A stretch of DNA of 64,000 nt, taken from contig CM032798.1 in NCBI GenBank assembly GCA_019155185.1, forward strand, positions 4,105,501 to 4,169,500, given 5' to 3'. Under the pieces are notes generated by a model that saw nothing but the letters and a program-made list of their open reading frames with translations, had not been told where the DNA came from and did not search any database. The stretch is from Beaufortia kweichowensis (lineage: Eukaryota > Chordata > Actinopteri > Cypriniformes > Gastromyzontidae). Shown in pieces: positions 10,016 through 19,320 of this stretch. The position numbers were made by a program, and so were the translations under genes. The first letter of the stretch is position 1; every line of letters starts with the position of its first letter.

Positions 10016-10176
10016 GATTGATTTTACTCTTGGCTTAACTTTGGCATTTGAGAAATGCAAATCTAGGCCAAAGATTAAGCAAGTATTATGATAACATGGT
10101 GGATAATTAATCAGTACTAATTAAAAACAAAAAGAGCTGCTCTACACCCATGTAGCATCTAATGAATGTCACTCAC

Positions 10177-10221
10177 CATAACCTTTGCCGATACCAGAAC
10201 CTGAGTTCCTCATAAACTTGT
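10177..10221 (-). CDS. chl1: chl1 coding exon 6: short Ig2-Ig3 linker exon
   Basis: This 45-nt exon is phase 1 at both ends and encodes the 15 residues NKFMRNSGSGIGKGY (232-246). The acceptor is the AG after tcttcatcca, behind a pyrimidine-rich tract, and the donor is gtgagtg. Mammalian CHL1 has a Ser/Gly-rich, variably spliced linker at the same place. Because the length is a multiple of three with matching phases, skipping it leaves the frame intact, so it is probably a cassette exon. The sequence itself is poorly conserved. Confidence 0.72.
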
Positions 10222-10503
10222 CTTGGATGAAGAGATGGGGATAAATAAACATAAATGTATGGCAATCATGCAAAAACAGTCAAACAATAAATATGAAAAA
10301 CATGGCATACACTGCATCACACAAAACAAGCAAATCAATCAAACTGATTGCTGAGATTCAACAAGCAGTCAGAGACATATGAGACTGAAGATGATGTATA
10401 TGCACAAGACCAATATGTTGGAATCTGTTTATGATGCTGGTCAAGTCAAGAAATGATCACATGCACCTGTTATGCCATTTTGAAAATAAGTATTTTAACA
10501 TAC

Positions 10504-10674
10504 TGCTTTTGACAATGACGGACATTGCGGTTTTCTGGACGATGGTTCGAATGCGTGGGAAGGCAGCAAAGCAGCAGTAGTCCCTGCGACTGTCCGTCTC
10601 GATGGCATTAGAGAAGTATAGGTTCCCGTTCAGACCCACTGAGACTCTTTCATCCTGCTCAATGTGTTGCAAGC
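10504..10674 (-). CDS. chl1: chl1 coding exon 5: second half of Ig2
   Basis: This 171-nt exon has phase 1 at both ends and encodes residues 175-231. It contains HIEQDERVSVGLNGNLYFSN and RRDYCCFAAFPRIRTIVQK. This is the strongest evidence for CHL1: mammalian CHL1 has the same HIEQDERV, DYCCFAAFPR and RTIVQK strings, while L1 and NrCAM differ. The double cysteine (C208, C209) is CHL1-like. The acceptor is gttctag? type (ttctag) and the donor is gtatgtt. Confidence 0.95.
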
Positions 10675-11357
10675 CTAGAACATTTCAAAGACAGAGAAAT
10701 GTCAACATGATTTTTGCTTGGAAAAACCACATGAAAAGCATATTAGCAATAAGCGTTTGAATTGTAGAGAAAAACAGTTACATAAAATATATATTTAAAT
10801 ACAAGTCATATAACATTACCATAACGTTTAGAACAGTAAAAAGTAAACATGTAAGGAAAACAAACATTGCTTGTTAACCCAAAACAGGCAAAAATCTTAA
10901 TAATAGAATGGCATAGGAAGAACCCAATTTACTGTTTTGTATTACTGTATTGATGTAATTGTATTGTACAGTGAATCAAATTGTATTGCATAAAACATAT
11001 CAAAATATCAATTTAATATGTTTTTTCAGATAAAACTCAAACAGAAAAGTGCTTAAAGAATCTACAAGGCTAAAATACTGTACCTCCCTATTGGGGCTTT
11101 ACACCAACTTGGCTCACCGGCCAAAAGTTATGTTTTTTACAGACATGACGCAGCTGCCTGACACAGCACTAAAAGCGAATGAAACGCTACCAAAAAGTCT
11201 AATAACGCCAATACGCCACTATCGTATGCTGTACTACCGGCATTTACCGAGCCTCTTACAAGAAGCTTGACATTAACGCTGTTTCACCGGAATCCTCCAT
11301 GTTTACCTCTACAAGGTGCATTTGACTGCGCTGCGCAGACCCACCGGGGTATGACAT

Positions 11358-11416
11358 CAAAGTACCGCGAGAGTGATTCGAGGGCAGGGCTTTTGAATCG
11401 CTCTCGCGGTACTTTG
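11358..11416. repeat. GC-rich 22-bp inverted repeat (hairpin)
   Basis: The left arm, caaagtaccgcgagagtgat then tc (11358-11379), pairs with the right arm at 11395-11416 with one mismatch, around a 15-nt loop. The arms are rich in CpG, unlike the surrounding AT-rich intron. It lies in a block (about 11080-11600) that may be an old mobile element. No family was recognised. Confidence 0.7.
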
Positions 11417-11627
11417 GTGCTTAACGCTGTAGCTGAAAACTTTTGGGAGCAGGGGCTGAACATAATGTTTACTCTCCTATTGGGAAGTTTATCAGAGGTT
11501 ATATCCGCGGATACGTTTGAGGCTCATATTTCAAACACAGGTACGATTTTCGTTTTTAGTTATATGCGTTTGTGGCGCGTATGTATTTTGTGGAGGACAG
11601 TAACATATATCATTTACATATAACATA

Positions 11628-12011
11628 CAGTACCAGGCAAAAGTTGGGAAATACCTGCTCAATGTTTTAGATGTTTCCCACATTTTAGAATAGCAGTAAA
11701 TAATTGTAGGTCTTACTGTGGGAATTATGTTGTGGCTTAAAGCATCCAAAATAAATGAATGCAATGTTATATTTTAGCATCCTCAAAAGTAGTCACCCTT
11801 TGTGACTTTTTAAAGCTTTTTTAAACAGCATTTTCTATCTATGCTGGACTCTTATTGGCCTCATTATTATTTATTATTGTTCCAAAAATATTTTTAATAA
11901 CATTTTTGTTTTCTAATTATATTTGTAAATATAATTATTGAAATTTTAAATATTGAAATATACACATTCAGATTAAAAGCTTTTAAGTGTCTAAACGTTT
12001 GACTGGTACTG
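11628..12011. mobile_element. Decayed Tc1/mariner-like element, internally deleted
   Basis: The left end is cagtaccaggcaaaagttgg at 11628, and the right end is the approximate complement finishing gactggtactg at 12011. Ends of this cagtaccagtcaaaagtttg type belong to fish Tc1-like transposons. The internal stretch cctcaaaagtagtcaccctt also matches that family's usual interior. The element is only 384 bp with no open transposase frame, so it is a dead remnant. Confidence 0.65.
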
Positions 12012-12107
12012 AAAGCGTATTCAAATAAAAATGGCATATTAAAATGAAATTGACATTACAGTATATATATATAGTATAAAAGTCCCCCCCTTCTCATTTT
12101 AACTCAC

Positions 12108-12230
12108 CTATTGTCATCCAGTAGATTTGCAGTGGGGGGAGTCCTTTAGGTGGGTCACATTCCAAAATGACTGACTGACCTTCCGTAACCTCAATTGGGT
12201 CAATAATCTCTTTGGGGAATTTGGGAACAT
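12108..12230 (-). CDS. chl1: chl1 coding exon 4: first half of Ig2
   Basis: This 123-nt exon has phase 1 at both ends and encodes residues 134-174: NVPKFPKEIIDPIEVTEGQS, VILEC (C158), DPPKGLPPLQIYWMTI with W171. It corresponds almost residue for residue to CHL1 VPKFPKEKIDPLEVEEG and NPPKGLPPLHIYWMNI. The acceptor is ctgtacag and the donor is gtgagtt. Confidence 0.94.
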
Positions 12231-12778
12231 CTGTACAGGATTAGTAAAAAGGTGAGGGCATAAACCAAGAGATTTGTGTACATACCAGTTTTAGCAATTA
12301 AGACACCAATAGGTGGCAGTAAAAGCCAGACTTTTTCCAGTGTAAGCATTCATAGAGATGATTTGCTCCAGTTTCCCACATTTAGTCCAAAATCTGCCAA
12401 CAGCGCATGACACCTCTACTGCAACAGTATGTGTCAACTGAATAAATGATTGAAAACTGGTTCAGTAAATAATGACTTTTTGCCCTAGTTACATCTTCAA
12501 AGATTTATGTGGTGTATTTCGAAGCACAATGAGAATGTTACGTTGAAAAATGATGGAGAGAGAGGAGTAAACTCATTTTTCTCTGGGCCCTTCTCAAGGT
12601 CCATACCCTCTCTTAGATGAAAGGGAAGGAAAAGCTCCAGGGTTCCCCTGACTTTGTAGCGGGCAAGTAAAATGGATACCCCACCAAGGAGCATAGCGGT
12701 TCTCTCATTGGTTACAGTCTCTAAATCACTTTGAAAGAATCGTATGAAACATACAGCACAAAGTTACACATTACTCAC
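12231..12778. other. chl1 intron
   Basis: A 548-bp intron between the Ig1 and Ig2 exons. No repeat or coding segment was recognised. Confidence 0.6.
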
Positions 12779-12968
12779 TGGGAACAATAAATTCAACCTC
12801 CTCTGACATGGCTGTGCCTAACTTGTTGGTTGCAAAGCAGCGATAAATTCCCTGGTATTCAGTAAGATTCCCATTATTTGAATGACGAATGTTCCAGAGT
12901 CCTCTGACGTTAATAATCTGGGATCCTGATACGGATCAAAGTCTTGACCATTCTTTGTCCACCTGAAT
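12779..12968 (-). CDS. chl1: chl1 coding exon 3: second half of Ig1, frame broken by one base
   Basis: The exon has good splice sites (acceptor tttttcag, donor gtgagta). It reads EFRWTKNGQDFDPYQDPRLL then TSEDSGTFVI in the frame set by exon 2. Near 12880 the homology jumps to the next frame: NNGNLTEYQGIYRCFATNKL then GTAMSEEVEFIVP. The exon is 190 nt; 191 would restore both the frame and the phase-1 junction with exon 4. As written, translation ends at a TAG at 12818-12820 after about 119 residues, inside Ig1 and before its second cysteine. The site is an A-run (minus strand), so a lost base in the assembly is the simplest explanation. A real loss-of-function allele is the alternative. Confidence 0.88.
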
Positions 12969-14256
12969 CTGAAAAATTGGGAGAAAATCAGCGTTTAGAT
13001 TAAATTGCAGCACACGGTGTGCATGCTTTGAAATGTGATGAAGTGAAATGTGGCAAAGATTTCCACATTCAGGTTTTCAAATGGCAAATGACATCAAATA
13101 CTCGTGTAAGACTTTGAAATGTGCTTTGAAATGCTAGTGGGATGTTTCTGATGTTGTGAGCTATTAATGATCTGGCAACCCTGCTGAATTTGTACATTAA
13201 TGCAGACTGGTTTATGCTGTTTAGAGTTGATCTAGACTGGTTTAAATCATGCTGTGCTTTACTGTTCTCACAGTCAACATGGTTAGATCCTATCCGAGAG
13301 GTTTAGTTTCTTAATTCCACTCATTTAAAGCTTCACTACATTAAGCAGAGAATGAAGACAACTGTTAGACTTCAGATTTCCTGTTGTGAGCAATGTTAAC
13401 ATTTTTATGCAAAATCCACAGATTTATGTCTGCTGTGTTCTTGAATGATCAAGTATAGTGTTTTTCTGAAATCTACTGATGACTTTTGTTTATGTGTGCA
13501 ATAGTATTACAGTTATTTTGCCAATATATTTGTGTCAATATCTGATAGTTTCCCTATTAAATAGACAGTATAAAATCAAACATTTTTTGATCATTTACTC
13601 TCTCTTATGTCATTCCAAACCTGTATGACATTAATTCTTCTGTGGAACACAAAAGATGGTAATTTTAGAAATGTCTCTGTGGTTTTTTGTCCATACAATA
13701 GAAGTCAATGAAGGCCACTCAGGCCAGTGTTGTTTGGCTACCAAAATAGCTTTCTTTTGTGTTCTACAAAGAAAGAGAGTCGTATGATTTTGCAAGGGTT
13801 TAGAATGACATGAGGCTAAAAAATGATGAATGAATTATCAGTTTTGTCTGAACTATTCCTTTAAATAGCTGTAGTGTGACATAGCAAAAAAAAACCCTCT
13901 TACATTAAAGATACATTTCTCTTATCCTATTTGTAACTCTAGCAATAAAGATAAATCTCTATTTGTATATTATTATGAGTTTTTTTCTACATTTTTGCTG
14001 TCACACCATGGGGCACATTTGCATATATGTCAACTACCTATATCTTTATAATATACAAGTACCTATGCTTAGGTTTTGAATGGTATGATTACATTATACC
14101 ACTATAAATAAATAATCACAATAGTATCGTGACCTAGGTATCCACATAATTTTGTATCGGCCAATGCCTACTCATAGGAACAGAACACAGCATATGGTGA
14201 TGCTGTCATAGTGTCTTTCTCGTTGTGTATGTACTGTATGTGTGTACACCACTCAC
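12969..14256. other. chl1 intron with one palindromic repeat
   Basis: A 1.3-kb intron. It holds the degenerate Angel-type copy at 13575-13864. Otherwise it is unique AT-rich sequence without a coding signal. Confidence 0.6.
13575..13864. repeat. Palindromic Angel-type element, eroded
   Basis: This contains the hallmark modules in order: tcatttactctctcttatgt, cattccaaacctgtatgaca, aatagaagtcaatg in the centre, gtgttctacaaagaaagaga, gaatgacatgagg, and a right end gaactattcctttaa. The left terminus has decayed. It has no coding capacity. Attribution to the Angel class is from memory of fish palindromic elements. Confidence 0.65.
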
Positions 14257-14365
14257 TCTGGTACAGGATTTCCCATGGCTTCACACTTCACGGGGAAGCT
14301 CTCTTCGAAAGGGAAGGCGATCAGAGAGGCAGAAGAGTACTCTGTAATTGTGGGCAGCTGCTCCA
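14257..14365 (-). CDS. chl1: chl1 coding exon 2: first half of Ig1
   Basis: This 109-nt exon starts in phase 1 and ends in phase 2, encoding residues 34-69: VEQLPTITEYSSASLIAFPF then EESFPVKCEAMGNPVP. It holds the first Ig1 cysteine (C61). It parallels CHL1 VQQVPTII and AFPFDE, then ECEAKGNPEP. The acceptor is ctttatctag and the donor is gtgagtg. Confidence 0.92.
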
Positions 14366-16275
14366 CTAGATAAAGAGACAGACAGAGCAAGCACTCAGTA
14401 AACTGTTAAGAAGGATTTGTCACATGCAGGATGGGTGAAGCAAATGGTGATGTGAAATGCCTTATTAAACCTTTAGTTCAATCCTAATGATTTTACACAA
14501 TCGGGTCAGCTGTTTTGATCAATGCATGCAAGTCTAAAGGTAAACAAAATGTTTGCTGGAGAACATAATTAGATATTGAATCATTGATCGTGCTGTTGTT
14601 AAAGATTATGTAATCTGTGAGTTGTTATCAGGAAATGGCAAATGATTTGATCAAATAACGTCAATGAGAGTTTGTTTGATTGTTGTTTAGAACAGACAGA
14701 AGCTAATGCGAATAGCTTGAGTGTAAAATTGGATATGCATGATGTAGTGCAGGATTGATGGAGTGGAGGAATGGGTTACTATTTAACAAAAGTGGTTTGC
14801 TGGCTCTGTTTGTTGAAGGTTTTCCCACTGTGCCATAAACACTCAAGCCGTCCAAGTGTTTTGATCTGAGTGAATATTTCACTTTAAGATTCTAGTCGTC
14901 ACTGCCACCACAAAAGTGTTTGATGTTTTTATGTCTATAAAAATGAACCATATTGAAATAAGATTAAATGAGATGAGATTAGATGATACTATGGTTCATT
15001 AGACACGTACTACGGTAGGGCCTAGATGTGTATCTTATTAAAGAAGAATATGGTAATTCTGAAGTACTATGATGCCATTGATTTTGTGAGTAAAAAAACA
15101 AAGACGGTGTTGTATAAAATGGCAGTAGTAAATGTCTCCAACAAAAGAGCATATATCTGCATTAGGTCAGGGTTTCCAATGAAACTGATGGGTGATGGAT
15201 GATTATAACTTCTATAGATGCAAGTTATTAACTGCACAGCTTGGCATTACAAACTTACTGTTCATTCGTGCTAAAACTAACAAATCCACCGCAGCAGGGA
15301 AACAGAGAAACAAATGTGCAGGGATTTGTTAGAACCTTATAGAGATTATTTCTACAGAACTGCTATCAAATAATGAATTGTCAACGATTTACATCCACAT
15401 TTATGACTGAAAATGTAGAACAGAATAAATTATTAAAAGCATCATTTTCCCACATGATATCTTTTCAGGCCATAAAGATATATTGTAAATAATTTAACAG
15501 CAACAAAATATAGTTTTATCTAGTTGTCATGGAAATGCAGAATGATAAACTACATGCTTTCAGCATACAAATATCCAGGTTCAAACAGATGGCCGTAAGA
15601 ACAGTGTGCTCACTATTCTTCCTAGAAAATAAGGCCAAATTGTGCACTTGGCAAACAATTTAATGGATGAAAACATGATCAGTATATAGAGTGGTAGGAC
15701 TAACCCTGCTGACAAAAACAACTCAAGCCTCTGATGGATGAATTATTAAATCACAAAGGGAAAAACTCATTAATGCTTCTCTCTAATTCAAAACAAGAGG
15801 GATTAATCAGGGCCAATATTTTGAAAAAGACTGTTCATTACAGATTTACTTTTATTGAATTTATATAGTCATACAGTCAATAAATAAACATATACTATAA
15901 AGTGGTCATTTATATAAAACTGTGAAAATAAGGTGGAATAAATATGGCTATAAATGGTTTTGAAGATCTTTCCACTGTAGTGGACAATATGCATAACAGA
16001 GTTAAACCAGCCTAAGATTAATTGCTGGTTTAAACTGGTTCTATATATCTTCTAGCATGTTGATTAGGCTGGTTTTGGTCTGGGAGACCACCTGGCAAAC
16101 CAGCTAAACCACATAAAGGCCAAGCTGGAAGATCTGCTAAGATCTGGAAACCACCTTACGACCTTGTATGCTGTTTCTAAGGTACAATATTTATCTTAAG
16201 AAAGGAAGGGATTTAATTAGAACACACAAAATTGCTACAGTAATACATAGCACAGGAAGTAATTAGGTAGCTTAC
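14366..16275. other. chl1 intron, 1.9 kb
   Basis: AT-rich intron. Apart from the CCAGC/GCTGG palindromic repeat at 16008-16160, no feature was recognised. Confidence 0.6.
16008..16160. repeat. CCAGC/GCTGG palindromic teleost repeat
   Basis: Repeated short modules in alternating orientation (aaaccagcctaag, gctggtttaaactggtt, aggctggttttggtctggga, gaccacctggcaaaccagct, ggccaagctgg) form a self-complementary stretch. Repeats of this composition are widespread in fish introns. It has no coding content and its limits are approximate. Confidence 0.6.
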
Positions 16276-16375
16276 CATCAAGTGGAATATCCAGGGCATT
16301 AGTTTTATACCTGAAGCTAATATCAAGGCAAGCACCCAAAAGGAGGGTCACTCCTATTTTCCATAACAACCGCAT
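16276..16375 (-). CDS. chl1: chl1 coding exon 1: start codon and signal peptide
   Basis: This encodes residues 1-33 plus one base: MRLLWKIGVTLLLGACLDIS then FRYKTNALDIPLD. A short basic N-terminus and the hydrophobic core GVTLLLGACL form a signal peptide. Cleavage after Ala27 would leave LDIPLD, comparable to NrCAM LEVPLD and CHL1 IEIPSS. The LDISFRYKT stretch between core and cleavage site is unusually polar. The start is chosen because it is the only ATG in frame with Ig1 in this exon, with G at -3. The donor is gtaagct. Confidence 0.88.
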
Positions 16376-16467
16376 GACTGGTCACAGTTGAGCGGAGGAT
16401 GACAGAAATACTGCAGACTTCCAGAAGTCAGTGCATCTCACTCCGACACAGGCTGGGGTCTCGCCAC
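16376..16467 (-). other. chl1: chl1 5'UTR part of the first coding exon
   Basis: 92 nt between an acceptor (tttttgtgcag before GTGGCGAG) and the start codon. It contains the two-codon upstream ORF ATG CAC TGA at 16428-16436. The acceptor implies that at least one noncoding exon lies upstream. Confidence 0.7.
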
Positions 16468-19067
16468 CTGCACAAAAAACATCAGAGTTGTTACCGCCAC
16501 TTAGATATCAGCCACATGCAAGAAATCAGCAGCCATATGCTTACGGTCACCCACAACAACACCCGTCAAAGACTTGCTTATGCCACACGTCTCCCGCTGA
16601 GTAACTTTTCTGAGCAGTTTTGTCTATTCCAACTTTTATGTATTTGAAATGCATCTGTGAAGGGATCTCCATATTAAAGCTCTCTATCAAAGAGTCCCTG
16701 GAGACATGAATAGTATTGCTGTGAATTGTTTGTTAGTGCATGTGTGGCAGCTTTTTTTCTCGTCTTTCCCTTCATAACACTGAATATGAAAAATGAAACG
16801 TAAAAAAAAATAAACGGCCCTCCTGCAGTTATGCTAATATGCAGCAGATGTTGCAGAAATTATTCTGAATTATGAATTCATGGCACTATAACAGTGACAG
16901 ATTTTGATTAGCCGGCTACAGTCGAGTCGTGGCAAATCACAAAGCGTCCAGATGTGTCTAAATAGTCGGCTGGAAACATGCGGTTTGTCGTGAACTTTTG
17001 AGTTAAATGTCAAGTATTCTGCTATTAAAGTCTCTTTTTTTCATGATGTCATGTGAGGTAAGGGTTCAGTAGCTGCTTTAACCTTTTGGAATCTGGCGCC
17101 AGCAAGACATCTTGGAGACGAATAGATCTTATGCCCATTTTCCCTTCAGATTCATAACAGTGCAGGCAGTAAAATGCTGCGGTTGATCAGAGTACATTTA
17201 ATGGAGGTCGCCTTCCTGCTGTATTGCGAGTCAGTGATTCGCACCTATGATGCCATTAGACTGAATTGTGAAGCTGTTTTGAACTGGCTGCAGTTGTACT
17301 GTAGGTTTATAAGATGTCTAACTAGGCTTTACACATCTCAGAAATCTATGTAAACTAGTAAACATGGTGTAAAAGATTCTCAAGGCTCCATTTATGGCTC
17401 CTCAGTTGACAGATCCTTTTAAAGAACCTCGAGTCACCTTTTAAAGGGTCTCAAATATTCTATTTTTGTATTCAAGGAACTTCTCTGAGCACCCTGGTCT
17501 TTGTTCCTGCAGAAACTGGTAACATTTCCTCCAGTAACTTATTTATATAAATAATGTGATGTGAGATATAGGATGTTTTTGGGGTATTTTAAGTTTCTTG
17601 CATACATAAATAACATATTTAAGAGTTATTTAAAGAACTTATCTAAAGTGACTTTGGTGCCATCTATATGAAATGTTCCATCAAAACAGTATGTACAGCG
17701 ATGCCATAGAAGAACCATTTTACCAAAAAATCTTTGTTTATTCTTATTTCTTAAATTTTTATAGTCCTTTGACCATTTTTTCCACTACAAAGAACATTTT
17801 GAGCAATAAAAAGGCTTTATGTATGTTAAATGTTCTTTATGCAGCCAAACTAATGTGAAAATCCCTTAGAATTGTTCTAGAAGTTGTTGTGGATATAATT
17901 GTCTGCTAATTGACTCTTTACACAGGAAATTTCATCTCAATAGCTAGATTTCCCTTTGACAGACTTTGCAATAGACTCACTGCAGTCCAAACTCAATAGT
18001 TCTTCTCATTTAAGCTGCGCCCCATCTTATTAGGTCACTTCCTTTTTGACTTTAATTAGTTAAACGCACAGTAAAATGATTCAGGGCTTAACACAGAGAA
18101 CAAGAGAGTTACAAAGCTGACAGAAAGGGCGAAGAGATAAGGAAAGCCCCAAATCTCACAGAATAACTTTATCAGTCAATTGCACCCCTTCAGGAGCAAA
18201 ATCATCACAAAAACAGCAATAGTTCTTTGAAAACTGTGAGGACATTTTATTCATGACTGTAATTAAAGTCAAAAGAGGGATTTGGTTGAGGATGTATGAG
18301 CTAAATTCTTTATTTCAGCTGTTGGTGCCAGTCACACTTCACTGCCCCTTCATTTTAACCTCACCAGCTGCTTTAATCGCCACCTTTTTCAGCCAGACCC
18401 TCAAGCACGTCCCAAATCTTCTCTCCTGCTTAACAAATCCAGTAGGAAACACTGAGGTCAAAGGGCAGTAAGCGGAGAAGTAATTGAATAATTGAACAGT
18501 GTGTGAATGAGTCGATTCCCGTCATTCCTCAGTGGGGGCTCTTGTTTTCAGATGGGCTTGAACTCTGTTCCACATGCCTGCATTTTCCATAATGGTATTA
18601 ACTCGGTCGGGGGACTTGCATGATTTAATGCTGGTGATGGTGACCCCTAAGATGACCTCTGTGATGTTTCTAAGACAGTCATAGAGAGGATGGGTTTCTG
18701 CACCCTTTTATTATCAGAATGAAAGGCTTGTGGCTATGCCGTGGTACAGCCTGTTGGACTCTCAGATCCAAAGACCCCGCCTGCGGCTGTGTTGCTTGCC
18801 ATGAGACGGCTCTCTCTCCCCCACAGATGGCGGCGAGCATTAGTAATCAGATTAGAATCAAAAGGTAAAGTGCTATGCTAATTGGATTGTGTTTTATTGG
18901 CCACTTTGGTGTTACTGGGGGCATATGTTTATCGCCCTGATCCAACACAGTGTGGCCTAGTTTTTCCTAATTGCTAGTTTGCTAGTTCTCAGATTTTGAC
19001 AACAGAGAACAAGACCCTAGTAACCTTATGCATGTCTCTAGAGTTTTAAAAGAGATCTTAAAGGGAT

Positions 19068-19320
19068 CACTCTAAAATGAAATTTGTGTTATCATTTATT
19101 CATCCGCATGTCATTTTTGTATGAACACAAAAGAAAAGATTTTGAGAAATGTCTCAGTGGGTTACAATAGAAGTCAATGGGGGTCAATGTTGTTTGGTAA
19201 CTAACATTCTTTCTAAATATATTCTTTTGTGTTTTGCGTAAGAAAGAAAGTCATAAAGCTTTTAAATGACACGAGGGTGAAAAAATGACAAAAATGTTTT
19301 TTTCATAAACAATCTCTTTA
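19068..19320. repeat. Palindromic Angel-type element
   Basis: The left end is ttaaagggatcactctaaaa. The inner modules are tcatttattcatccgcatgt, atagaagtcaatgggggtca, tgttgtttggtaac, and aagaaagaaagtcat before acacgagggtga. The right end is decayed (aatctcttta). Confidence 0.65.
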
